A stretch of DNA of 19,535 bases from NCBI GenBank assembly GCA_946478965.1, contig CAMLDQ010000035.1, positions 1-19,535 of the forward strand, read 5' to 3'. The stretch's first letter is position 1. The number at the start of each line of letters is the position of its first letter. The notes under the pieces are model-generated. The model saw only the letters and a list, made by a program, of their open reading frames with translations. It was not told the DNA's origin and ran no database searches. The position numbers and the translations under genes were made by a program. Shown one piece after another: positions 1-7,238 of the stretch. The DNA is from an uncultured Methylobacillus sp. (GTDB lineage Bacteria > Pseudomonadota > Gammaproteobacteria > Burkholderiales > Methylophilaceae).

Positions 1-244
1 TCTGCTGGAACACGCCGGCATCGCGGATACGCGACTGGGTCACATTGAGCGCCCCCGCTTCCGCTTTCTTCTCCGCTTCGGACTTGACGCCCGCGGTCTT
101 GCCCTCCTCCATCGCAAAGGGCGTCGCCTGGGTCATCGCATCGCGCGGTGGCGGCGTTTCCTCGTGCCAGATCGCCCGCACCGCAAACAGCAGCACCACA
201 GCCAGCAGGAGTCCGATAATCTTGTGTGTCCTGGAAATGCTCAC
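1..244 (-). CDS. Signal-anchored protein downstream of fdhB, C-terminus cut by window edge
   Basis: The reading frame starts with GTG at 244, one base after the stop of the upstream lipoprotein gene, and runs off the left edge, so only about 81 N-terminal residues are visible. A GGGGAT stretch just before the GTG can serve as ribosome binding site; I see no in-frame ATG upstream. Residues about 8-23 (IIGLLLAVVLLFAVRA) form one hydrophobic segment after a basic N-terminus (SRTHK), so this is a signal anchor or uncleaved signal peptide. A Pro/Glu/Lys-rich hydrophilic stretch follows. I do not recognise the family. Its place as last visible gene of the formate dehydrogenase operon suggests a periplasm-facing partner of the enzyme, possibly the membrane or electron-accepting subunit, but the visible part shows no heme or cluster motif. 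The protein identity is open; that it is a real gene is likely. Confidence 0.6.
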   Translation of the reverse strand, partial: MSISRTHKIIGLLLAVVLLFAVRAIWHEETPPPRDAMTQATPFAMEEGKTAGVKSEAEKKAEAGALNVTQSRIRDAGVFQQ

Positions 245-245
245 G

Positions 246-467
246 TTAATCCCCGGTACGTACGTACTCGTTCTGGCGCTGAGTACGCTCATTGACAATC
301 TGTTTCCATACGATGGGATCGCGCAGGAATTCCTCGCTATCCCATGGCCGCTGATCTTTCTTGCCCTGGTAGCCGCCATCCTCGTAGGCAACCGCCTGCC
401 GGTATTCGCCGCATCCGGCGAGCAGCCCGACCAGTAGCAGCATTAACCCGTACCGTACGCGTCTCAT
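246..467 (-). CDS. Small lipoprotein of the formate dehydrogenase operon
   Basis: This 73-residue protein begins MRRVRYGLMLLLVGLLAGC, a classic lipoprotein signal: basic n-region, hydrophobic core and lipobox LAGC with the lipidated Cys at residue 19. The mature part is only about 55 residues, hydrophilic, rich in Glu, Arg, Tyr and Trp. The residue after the Cys is Gly, not Asp, so outer-membrane sorting is not excluded. The ATG at 467 overlaps the fdhB stop in an ATGA junction, which decides the start over the Met further upstream and implies translational coupling to fdhB. The next gene starts one base after its stop. I know no function for it. As it is coupled to the iron-sulfur subunit of a periplasmic formate dehydrogenase, I infer that it helps assemble or anchor the enzyme at the membrane. 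Confidence 0.8.
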   Translation of the reverse strand: MRRVRYGLMLLLVGLLAGCGEYRQAVAYEDGGYQGKKDQRPWDSEEFLRDPIVWKQIVNERTQRQNEYVRTGD

Positions 468-1105
468 GTCTTGTCGGCTCCCTCGTTCTCGGCGCGGTGA
501 TAAGCCATGTCCCACCCCCAGCGCTGGTCGCCGTAGCCACGTTTTTCGATACGCCCCTCGTGAATCGCGACGATCACGCGGCTATCGCCCGCCAGCAGCG
601 CCTTGGTGGAGCACATTTCCGCACACAGAGGCAGCTTGCCTTCGGCCAGGCGGTTGCGGCCATACTTCTCGAACTCCGCTTCGGAACCGTTTTCCTCCGG
701 GCCGCCAGCGCAGAATGTGCATTTGTCCATCTTGCCACGCGCGACAAAGTAATCGGTCGCATGCTCGCCCGGCCCCTTACCGGCAGAGTTCGGGAACTGC
801 GGCGCGTCGAACGGGCAGGCATACGAGCAGTAACCGCAGCCGATGCACAGATCCTTGTCGTGCAGCACGACGCTATCTTCGGTCTTGTAGAAACAGTTGA
901 CCGGACACACGGCCATGCATGGCGCATCGGTGCAATGCATGCAGGACAGCGACACCGACTTCTCGCCGGGCTGGCCGTCGTTGACGGTGATCACGCGGCG
1001 GCGGTTGATGCCCCACGGCACCTCGTGCTCGTTCTTGCAGGCGGTCACGCAGGCATTGCACTCGATGCAGCGGTCGACATCGCAGATAAACTTCATTCTT
1101 GCCAT
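464..1105 (-). CDS. fdhB: Formate dehydrogenase beta (iron-sulfur) subunit
   Basis: This 213-residue protein is a four-cluster ferredoxin-type electron transfer subunit of the FdnH/FdhB/HybA class. Sixteen or more cysteines fall in four groups: C13/C16/C19/C23; C55/C58/C63/C67 (with C71); C87/C90/C93/C97; and C129/C132 paired with C161/C165. It passes electrons from the catalytic subunit to a membrane partner. It has no signal peptide, as expected for a subunit co-exported with the TAT-tagged alpha subunit. Unlike E. coli FdnH (about 290 residues) it ends in a charged hydrophilic tail with no C-terminal membrane helix, so it cannot anchor the complex itself. The start at 1105 has GGGAG about ten bases upstream; a second Met at residue 4 is possible. 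It lies 23 bases after fdhA, and its stop overlaps the lipoprotein ATG. Confidence 0.95.
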   Translation of the reverse strand: MARMKFICDVDRCIECNACVTACKNEHEVPWGINRRRVITVNDGQPGEKSVSLSCMHCTDAPCMAVCPVNCFYKTEDSVVLHDKDLCIGCGYCSYACPFDAPQFPNSAGKGPGEHATDYFVARGKMDKCTFCAGGPEENGSEAEFEKYGRNRLAEGKLPLCAEMCSTKALLAGDSRVIVAIHEGRIEKRGYGDQRWGWDMAYHRAENEGADKT

Positions 1106-1128
1106 AAATCACTCACTCCCGATGCACG

Positions 1129-4011
1129 TCATGCCGCTTCGAAGCGACACAGCGTGACCTTGGTTTCCTGCATCATGGTCACCGAATCGTAACCGTAGGT
1201 AGTCGCCGTATTGACGGCCTCGCCGCGCACATAAGGGGCCGCGCCTTCCGGATACTTGTCGATCAGGTCGCGCCCCTCCCACCAGCCGCCGAAGTGGTAC
1301 GGCATGAAGGCCACGCCCGGGGCGACGCGTTCGGTCAGCAGCGCACGCACCTTGATGCGCGCCTTGGTCGGCGTTTCCACCCAGATGTAATCGTTGTTGC
1401 GCACGCCCTGGATGGAGGCATCCACCGGATTGATCTCGCAGAACATTTCCTGCTGCAATTCGGCCAGCCAGGGGTTGGAACGTGTTTCCTCGCCGCCGCC
1501 CTCGTATTCGACCAGGCGTCCGCTGGTCAGCACGATCGGGTATTCGCGCACGGCGTCCTTGTTCGACACCTGCACCGTTTCATAAAGCGTCGGCAAGCGC
1601 CAGAAGGTCTTCATGTCCTTGTGCGTCGGATACTTGTCGATCAGGTCGGGGCGCTTGGTATAGAGCGGCTCGCGGTGCAGCGGGATCGGGTCGGGGAAGT
1701 TCCACACCAGCGCACGCGCCTTGGCATTGCCGAACGGCGCACAGCCGTGCTTGATCGCCACGCGCTGGATCCCGCCGGAAAGGTCGGTCTTCCAGTTCTT
1801 GCCTTCGGCGGCTTCTTTTTCCGCATCGGTCAATTCATTCCACCAGCCCAGCTTCTTCAGCAGCACGTGATCGAACTCGGGGTACCCCCCTTCCAGATCG
1901 GCCCCCTTCAGCGTGACATTGTCTTCCGCCAGCAGGCTGACGCCATCGCGTTCGACGCCGAAATTGGCGCGGAAGCCCATGCCGCCTTCCATGACCGGGA
2001 TGGAAATGTCGTACAGGTTGGGCGATCCCGGGTGCTTCATTTCCGGCGTGCCCCAGCACGGCCACGGCAAACCATAGTAATCGCCCGCACAGGGTCCTTC
2101 GCTCGCGCGCAGCGTGGTCAGGTCGAACGTATGCGCATACTTCATGTGCAATTTCAGCCGCTCCGGCGATTGCCCGGTGTAGCCAATGGTCCAGGTACCG
2201 CGATTGATTTCGCGCAGCATATCCTCGATATCCGGCTCGTCCCAGCCCTGGGCATCCTTGTGAACCTTGATATTGCGTACCAGCTCTTCGTCGAAGCCGA
2301 AGCGCTTGGCCAAGGCGTACATGATGGTATGGTCGGGGCGCGACTCGAACAATGGCTCGATCACCTTTTCGCGCCATTGCAGCGAGCGGTTAGAGGCCGT
2401 GCAGGAACCATAGGTCTCGAACTGGGTCGCGGCCGGCAACAGATAGGTATTGTCCTTGCGATCGTGCATCACGGAAGCCGCCGCCGGGTAAGGATCGATC
2501 ACCACCAGCAGGTCGAGCTTTTCCATCGCCTTCTTCATCTCGGCGCCACGCGTCTGGCTGTTGGCCGCCATACCCCAGTACACGGTCGCGCGCAGGTTCG
2601 ACCCCTGGTCGATGTGCTCGTTCTTTTCCAGCACGCCGTCGATCCAGCGGGACACGGTAATGCCCGGTTTTTCCATCATGGTCTTGGACGCATAGCGGCT
2701 CTGCACCCAATCGTAATCCACCCCCCATACCTTGCACCAATGTTTCCAGGCGCCTTCCGCCAGCCCGTAGTAGCCGGGCAGCGATTCGGGATTGGGGCCG
2801 ACATCGGTCGCGCCCTGCACATTGTCATGCCCGCGGAAAATATTGGTGCCGCCACCGGCCACACCGACATTGCCGATCGCCAGCTCCAGGATGCACAGCG
2901 CACGGGTATTCGCGTTACCCACCGTGTGCTGGGTGATGCCCATGCACCAGACCACCGTGGCCGGCTGGTTCTCGTGCAGCGTGCGCGCCACCTGGTAGAC
3001 ATCCGCCTCGGCAATCCCGGTCACGTCCTGCACCTTGTCCGGCGTCCACTTGGCGACTTCCTTGCGCACTTCGTCCATGCCGTAGACGCGGTCGTGAATG
3101 AACTGCTTGTCTTCCCAGCCGTTCTGGAAAATATGCCACAGCACGCCCCAGATGAAAGGAATATCGGTGCCCGGGCGCAGCCGTACGTACTGGTGTGCAT
3201 GCGCGGCGGTGCGAGTGAAGCGCGGATCGACCACGATCATCTTCGCGCCTTTTTCCTTGGCATGCAGGATGTGCATCATCGCCACCGGATGCGCCTCCGC
3301 GGCATTGGAGCCGACGAACAGCATGCACTTGCTGTTGTGCATATCGTTGTAGGAGTTGGTCATCGCACCGTAACCCCAGGTGTTGGCGACGCCGGCAACC
3401 GTGGTGGAATGGCAGATTCGTGCCTGGTGGTCGCAGTTGTTGGATCCCCAGAACGAAACGAACTTGCGCAACAGGTAGGACTGCTCATTGCTGTGCTTGG
3501 ACGATCCGACCCAGTACACCGCATCGGGGCCGCTTTCGTCGCGGATCGCCAGCAGTTTCTCACTGATTTCGTCCAGAGCCTGTTCCCAGCTGATGCGCTG
3601 GTACTTGCCGTTCACCATTTTCATCGGATACTTGAGGCGGCGCTCGCCATGGCCGTGCTCGCGCACCGATGCGCCCTTGGCGCAATGCGAGCCGAGATTG
3701 AACGGCGAGTCGAACGCCGGTTCCTGACGGACCCAGACACCGTTCTGCACCACGGCATTGACCGAACAGCCGACCGAGCAGTGCGTGCACACGGTGCGCT
3801 TGACCTCGAGCTTGCCGGCTTTAGGCGTCTCGTTCGCCCTGGCTTTGCCGATCATATTGAACGGCAATTGCGACAGGGCCGCGCCCGCACCTGCCGCAAG
3901 ACCGGAACGCTTCAGGAATTCGCGCCGGTCGAGGGTATTGGCCAGCCAGGCGGCTTTTCCACCGGATTCGGGAGCCGCAACCCCGTTGGAGGATTTCTTT
4001 TTCAGCAGCAT
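1129..4011 (-). CDS. fdhA: Formate dehydrogenase alpha (catalytic, Mo/W) subunit, TAT-exported
   Basis: This 960-residue molybdopterin oxidoreductase oxidises formate to CO2. A twin-arginine signal sits at residues 28-50 (DRREFLKRSG followed by an Ala/Gly-rich stretch), so the mature enzyme acts in the periplasm. The N-terminal [4Fe-4S] ligands are C75, C78, C82 and C110. The catalytic motif NNCDHQARICHS at 191-202 aligns with the E. coli FdnG VDHQARVUH region: C200 replaces selenocysteine and H201 is the conserved His. Both the molybdopterin domain and the C-terminal dinucleotide-binding part (around ILTSGR... and MPYHFGGWWEG) are present. The length fits the 950-residue FdhA type found in Shewanella and betaproteobacteria. 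It is preceded by the TAT-target gene with only 8 bases between, and followed by fdhB. Mo versus W cannot be told from sequence. Confidence 0.97.
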   Translation of the reverse strand: MLLKKKSSNGVAAPESGGKAAWLANTLDRREFLKRSGLAAGAGAALSQLPFNMIGKARANETPKAGKLEVKRTVCTHCSVGCSVNAVVQNGVWVRQEPAFDSPFNLGSHCAKGASVREHGHGERRLKYPMKMVNGKYQRISWEQALDEISEKLLAIRDESGPDAVYWVGSSKHSNEQSYLLRKFVSFWGSNNCDHQARICHSTTVAGVANTWGYGAMTNSYNDMHNSKCMLFVGSNAAEAHPVAMMHILHAKEKGAKMIVVDPRFTRTAAHAHQYVRLRPGTDIPFIWGVLWHIFQNGWEDKQFIHDRVYGMDEVRKEVAKWTPDKVQDVTGIAEADVYQVARTLHENQPATVVWCMGITQHTVGNANTRALCILELAIGNVGVAGGGTNIFRGHDNVQGATDVGPNPESLPGYYGLAEGAWKHWCKVWGVDYDWVQSRYASKTMMEKPGITVSRWIDGVLEKNEHIDQGSNLRATVYWGMAANSQTRGAEMKKAMEKLDLLVVIDPYPAAASVMHDRKDNTYLLPAATQFETYGSCTASNRSLQWREKVIEPLFESRPDHTIMYALAKRFGFDEELVRNIKVHKDAQGWDEPDIEDMLREINRGTWTIGYTGQSPERLKLHMKYAHTFDLTTLRASEGPCAGDYYGLPWPCWGTPEMKHPGSPNLYDISIPVMEGGMGFRANFGVERDGVSLLAEDNVTLKGADLEGGYPEFDHVLLKKLGWWNELTDAEKEAAEGKNWKTDLSGGIQRVAIKHGCAPFGNAKARALVWNFPDPIPLHREPLYTKRPDLIDKYPTHKDMKTFWRLPTLYETVQVSNKDAVREYPIVLTSGRLVEYEGGGEETRSNPWLAELQQEMFCEINPVDASIQGVRNNDYIWVETPTKARIKVRALLTERVAPGVAFMPYHFGGWWEGRDLIDKYPEGAAPYVRGEAVNTATTYGYDSVTMMQETKVTLCRFEAA

Positions 4012-4019
4012 AGACTCAC

Positions 4020-4232
4020 CTACAGACGCGCGCTTCGATAATAACGCTGAACGTGCTCGGACAGCTGGTAGCCCTTGCCCGGCACGGGCGCCGCCCCGCC
4101 GTCCGCATCGCCCTGCCGCACAGGATGCGCTTGACGCCGCCCGGCCAGCACCGCGGCCACGCCGGCAACGGCAAGCAGCCCAAACGTGCGCAGGAACCCC
4201 CGGCGCTTACCGTCGGTTTGTTTCATGGTCAT
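4020..4232 (-). CDS. Formate dehydrogenase region TAT-target small protein
   Basis: This 70-residue protein (68 if the second ATG at 4226 is used) has an N-terminal KRRGFLRTFG twin-arginine motif, then a hydrophobic Ala/Val/Leu segment at about 20-34, and ends with GYQLSEHVQRYYRSARL. That tail and the RRxFL start are the hallmark of the 'formate dehydrogenase region TAT target' family, called FdhX in some Shewanella work. The exact role is not settled; it is thought to aid assembly or export of the enzyme. Both candidate ATGs have a GGAG about eight bases upstream (GGAGATGGAGCA precedes the first), so the start is ambiguous. The TorD-like gene ends 14 bases upstream and fdhA starts 8 bases downstream, the standard order for this operon type. 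Confidence 0.9.
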   Translation of the reverse strand: MTMKQTDGKRRGFLRTFGLLAVAGVAAVLAGRRQAHPVRQGDADGGAAPVPGKGYQLSEHVQRYYRSARL

Positions 4233-4246
4233 TGCTCCATCTCCAA

Positions 4247-4873
4247 TCAGGCGGCGATATCGAACGCCGCTGTCTCGACATCCAGGAAATCGCGCAGCAG
4301 TCTCGCCACTGCACGGTAATAATTCGCACTCGGCGCAGTCTCGAGCTGCGCCGAAAAATTCGCATACCACGGCAACATGAAATCGCGGAAAAACACGCGC
4401 TGCACCTCGACTGCGGCCGGCGCGGTGCTTTCATCCCCGGCCACCAGAAAACGCATCATTTCGCACACCATGGCCATGTGGTCTTCCGGTTCGGCCACCC
4501 CTCCCATGCGTTGCATGCCATGCTCGCCCATCGTTTCGCGCAGACGGGCCAGCGGCTCCTCCATCATGAACCCGGTCAGGTGCCAGGACATATAGGGCAC
4601 CACTTCGCCCTGCCCCAAACCGATGAACACCTGCGCATACTCCTCGTCCGCCGCGTCCGCGTCCATCGCTTGGGAAGCCTCCTGCAGCGTGCGCCAGGAT
4701 TGCGCTAATGCCGTGTCGGGTGCAGCAATCCCGCCGGAGCGGGCCAGTCTTTGCAGCAACTCCGCATCCGGCGCGCCATACAGCAGCCGCGCCAGCAACG
4801 CGTAAACACCCGCGCGTGCGGCATCTTCAGCCGCCAGTGGCATTTCCGCGAGGGCCCTCTCGTCGCCGCTCAT
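4247..4873 (-). CDS. TorD-like cytoplasmic chaperone for formate dehydrogenase
   Basis: This 208-residue all-helical protein belongs to the TorD/DmsD redox-enzyme maturation family, whose members hold the TAT signal and pre-protein of a molybdoenzyme until cofactor insertion. Recognisable signatures are EEYAQVFIGLGQGEVVPYMSW near residues 77-97, the following LTGFMMEEPLARLRETM stretch, and AEPEDHMAMVCEMMRFLV (about 126-143), which carries the conserved E-P-x-D-H core. There is no signal peptide or membrane helix. I chose the ATG at 4873 because it overlaps the stop of the upstream ferredoxin in an ATGA junction and has GGAGGGG directly before it; a longer reading upstream would lie inside the ferredoxin gene. 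Its place between accessory ferredoxin and TAT-target gene points to FdhA as client. In Shewanella a comparable protein is named FdhT; I leave the symbol blank. Confidence 0.92.
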   Translation of the reverse strand: MSGDERALAEMPLAAEDAARAGVYALLARLLYGAPDAELLQRLARSGGIAAPDTALAQSWRTLQEASQAMDADAADEEYAQVFIGLGQGEVVPYMSWHLTGFMMEEPLARLRETMGEHGMQRMGGVAEPEDHMAMVCEMMRFLVAGDESTAPAAVEVQRVFFRDFMLPWYANFSAQLETAPSANYYRAVARLLRDFLDVETAAFDIAA

Positions 4874-6462
4874 CGCCCCTCCAGCATGGCTGGGTTGTTT
4901 TCCATCATGTCGATCACGCGGCAATCCCCGCACATCTGCAAACGCCGCCTGGCTTCCGGTGTTGCGAACATGCTGTGTCCGGACAGCTTGCGCAACATGC
5001 TGCCCACCATGCTGGTGGTCCCAAACGGCTTGCCGCAGCGCACGCAGGGAAACGGGGCATCTTCATGCAAAACCCGCGCCTGCCTGGCGCCTGCAGCCAG
5101 CAGCAACCGCGGGACCAACTCGATCGCATCCTCCGGACAGGCATTTTCGCACAAGCCGCACTGCACGCAATTACGCTCGATAAATTTCAGCGCCGGCAAC
5201 CCCGCACCATCCTGCAGCGCCGCCGCAGGGCACGCACCGACACAGGAAAAGCACAGGGTACAGCGCCCGCCATCCACGACGACCTCGCCGAAAGGCGCAT
5301 GCTCGGGGAGCGGAATGGCTGCATCGATAGGCATGGGAGCATGCCGCACCAGATGTTCCAGACAGAAGTCCAGCGTCGTACGCTTTTCGTCGAACCAGCG
5401 AAATCCGGCCTGTTGCGTGGGGATCTCAGCGGGTGGCAGGCGGTCAAGCTCGTGCATGGCGTCCGCACCGGTGACCAGGGAAAAATGCATGCCGTCGTAT
5501 CCCAGTCCGTGCAGTATGGTCTCGCCCAGCGCCATTTGCTCGCGCAAGGCCTCCAGATACTGCGGCGCCTCGCTGCCGGCAGTGACGATGGCGATATGCG
5601 CAGCGCCCAGCGTCACTGCGCCCAGCAACCAATCCAATCCAATCGAAGCCGTATGGAACACTTCCAAGGGGATTACATTTCCCGGCAACGCCACCCGGCG
5701 CACCAGCGCCGCGCCGTCATCCGGGTTATGCAGCAACACGCAAGCCTGGCGTCCGCCGGCGGCATGATAAGCCTCCAGCGCCAGCTTGAGCTTGTCGCCC
5801 CAATACGACATCGCCGGGAAGTTGTACTGCATCGCACCGGAAGGACACACGGTCGCACATGCGCCACAGCCCATGCACAGATGCGGCTCGACACGGATGT
5901 GATCCCCCGCCGCGCTGATCGCCTCGGTCGAGCACACCTCGATGCAGCGACTGCAGCCTTCCAACCGAGAGCGGCTGTGCGCACAAGTCTTGGCGTTGTA
6001 GAGAAAGAACTTCGGCTTCTCGAACTCACCGCTACCGTCGAGAATATCCGCCATGGCAGCATTCATGGCCTCTGCATCGCCTTGCGGGAAAAAGTAGCCT
6101 TGCGGTGGCTGGTGCATCGTGAAGTAACGCTGTGAAGTTAGATTGAGCACCAGGTCGAATTCGCCTTGGTGGCTGGCATCATCGAATCGCCACGAGACAG
6201 TAAACGCGCCCAACCATCCGACAATGCGTTCGATCTCGCCGCGCAACACCGGGAATTCTTCATCTGCGGGAAAATCGGCCCCGTCCTCCAATAGCAGCGT
6301 AACCGGCAGGCTTGCCGCCAAGATGCGCGCAGGTTCCAGCGCGTCGGCAGACGCGCCGATCACCAGCACACGCCCTTGCGAATAGTACGGCACGGCGGGA
6401 ACAGGCGCGGGGAGGCCGCATCCGGCTGCCGCCATCAACGCCGATGCGACAGGCGAAGTCAT
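4870..6462 (-). CDS. Formate dehydrogenase-associated polyferredoxin (530 aa)
   Basis: This is a cytoplasmic protein with four ferredoxin-type clusters in two pairs. The first pair uses C160/C170/C173/C177 and C196/C199/C202/C206; the second uses C401/C404/C407/C411 and C432/C435/C438/C442. Between them (about 235-345) lies a domain with alternating strands and helices that resembles the flavodoxin-like HdrA/MvhD-type linker, but I cannot assign it. The N-terminus (31-40, VLVIGASADA) looks like a nucleotide-binding beta-alpha-beta start. Near the C-terminus are two CxxC pairs, C473/C476 and C511/C514, suggesting a zinc or rubredoxin-like knot. Such a gene accompanies DUF3306 and TorD-like genes in betaproteobacterial fdh operons; its reaction is unknown, perhaps delivering electrons during cofactor maturation. 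ATGA overlaps join it to both neighbours. Confidence 0.88.
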   Translation of the reverse strand: MTSPVASALMAAAGCGLPAPVPAVPYYSQGRVLVIGASADALEPARILAASLPVTLLLEDGADFPADEEFPVLRGEIERIVGWLGAFTVSWRFDDASHQGEFDLVLNLTSQRYFTMHQPPQGYFFPQGDAEAMNAAMADILDGSGEFEKPKFFLYNAKTCAHSRSRLEGCSRCIEVCSTEAISAAGDHIRVEPHLCMGCGACATVCPSGAMQYNFPAMSYWGDKLKLALEAYHAAGGRQACVLLHNPDDGAALVRRVALPGNVIPLEVFHTASIGLDWLLGAVTLGAAHIAIVTAGSEAPQYLEALREQMALGETILHGLGYDGMHFSLVTGADAMHELDRLPPAEIPTQQAGFRWFDEKRTTLDFCLEHLVRHAPMPIDAAIPLPEHAPFGEVVVDGGRCTLCFSCVGACPAAALQDGAGLPALKFIERNCVQCGLCENACPEDAIELVPRLLLAAGARQARVLHEDAPFPCVRCGKPFGTTSMVGSMLRKLSGHSMFATPEARRRLQMCGDCRVIDMMENNPAMLEGR

Positions 6463-6839
6463 GATGACTCCAAACGCTGCTGGGGAGGCATGGCAGCCCC
6501 CTCATCCTCGCGCGCCACCAGCAGCGACTGCACATGATCCAGGGTCTGCAAAAGCTCAGGCGACAAGGGAATCGGCCGGGAAAAATCCTCGACATAGACA
6601 TCCAGCCCATCCATGACCCGATAGTGGTCGTTCATGAACAACTTGCGCAACGCCTGCAGGCGGGTTTTTGAATCGACATCGGGATGCATGAATGCACTAA
6701 AATCGGAGGAGAACTCGAGTTCATCGAGTTTTGGCAATAACGGCGCCTGCGCCGCAACTTCCGGTTGGGCACCCGCTTCGACACGGGCCTGGAGCTTAAG
6801 CCGCGACCAGCGCCGCAAAAAGGATTCGGACTGGCTCAT
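6459..6839 (-). CDS. DUF3306 family protein, first gene of the fdh operon
   Basis: This 126-residue protein starts MSQSESFLRRWSRLKLQ and contains the DUF3306 core: LPKLDELEFSSDFSAFMHPDV (about 52-72), then LRKLFMNDHYRVMDGLDVYVEDFSRP (about 80-105). It has no signal peptide or membrane helix. Function is unknown; the family is found next to formate dehydrogenase genes, usually with a DUF3305 partner, which is absent here. I chose the ATG at 6839 because homologues start close to the FLxRWSRxK motif; the open frame extends further upstream to 6908 but into a region that reads as promoter. No strong ribosome binding site precedes this ATG. Its stop overlaps the ferredoxin start in an ATGA junction. 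Confidence 0.88.
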   Translation of the reverse strand: MSQSESFLRRWSRLKLQARVEAGAQPEVAAQAPLLPKLDELEFSSDFSAFMHPDVDSKTRLQALRKLFMNDHYRVMDGLDVYVEDFSRPIPLSPELLQTLDHVQSLLVAREDEGAAMPPQQRLESS

Positions 6840-6951
6840 GAGACTTTGGATGGTAGCATAAACAGCCCGGAAAGGCCATGCAGTCGGGCCCATCCCTAGA
6901 CTTGCCACGATACACTTTCTGCCCTTACCGCAAACGCTTTATAGTATGCCC
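6840..6951. promoter_or_regulatory. Divergent promoter region between fdh operon and [2Fe-2S] ferredoxin
   Basis: This spacer of about 110 bases separates two divergent transcription units, so it should hold the promoter of the whole fdh operon and that of the ferredoxin. On the plus strand a TATAGT -10-like hexamer sits at 6940-6945, with a weak TTTCTG -35-like match at 6916-6921. On the minus strand TATGCT (near 6855) is a possible -10 without a convincing -35. I found no TTGAT-N4-ATCAA FNR-type site here and no clear operator dyad. The promoter identity is inferred from layout; only the plus-strand -10 is reasonably clear. Confidence 0.45.
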
Positions 6952-7233
6952 ATGAGCATTCAGAAAACCGTGCTGGTCTGCGTGAACCATCGAAGCAATC
7001 CCGACCTTCCATCCTGCGGGGCACGAGGCGGCGAACAACTCGCCCAGACGTTGGAGGACGCGATCAACGCCCGGCAGCTACCCTTGCGCATCAAGCGCTT
7101 CCCGTGCCTGGGAGAATGCGAGCGCGGCCCAAATCTCAAGCTATCCCCGGACGGGGAATTTTGTTATTCGGTCAAGTTGCGCGACCTGCCCGACCTGATA
7201 GACAGGCTGGCCGCGTTCGCCGCAGAGGAATAA
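6952..7233 (+). CDS. Thioredoxin-like (2Fe-2S) ferredoxin
   Basis: This protein of about 93 residues has the four-cysteine layout of the thioredoxin-fold [2Fe-2S] ferredoxins (NuoE C-terminal/Shethna FeSII-like): CVNHRSNPDLPSC near the N-terminus and CLGEC in the middle, giving C-x11-C and C-x3-C. The GERGPNL-like stretch after the last Cys (ECERGPNLKL) is also typical. It is a soluble one-electron carrier. There are two possible starts, ATG at 6946 (MPMSIQ) and ATG at 6952 (MSIQ); I prefer 6952 because a -10-like TATAGT ends at 6945, placing transcription start close to that second ATG. No ribosome binding site is visible. It is divergent from the fdh operon and ends 5 bases before the convergent MFS small-subunit gene. 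A link to formate oxidation or a cytoplasmic hydrogenase/dehydrogenase is inference. Confidence 0.87.
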   Translation: MSIQKTVLVCVNHRSNPDLPSCGARGGEQLAQTLEDAINARQLPLRIKRFPCLGECERGPNLKLSPDGEFCYSVKLRDLPDLIDRLAAFAAEE

Positions 7234-7238
7234 CCGCC

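Noticed and set aside
344..1192. 282-codon plus-strand frame opposite fdhB
   Set aside because: The minus strand holds an unmistakable four-cluster ferredoxin subunit; the opposite frame has no recognisable features.
1294..4041. 915-codon open frame on the plus strand opposite fdhA
   Set aside because: It lies fully antisense to a clearly recognised gene, has the His/Arg/Ala-rich composition typical of GC-rich shadow frames and shows no family motif.
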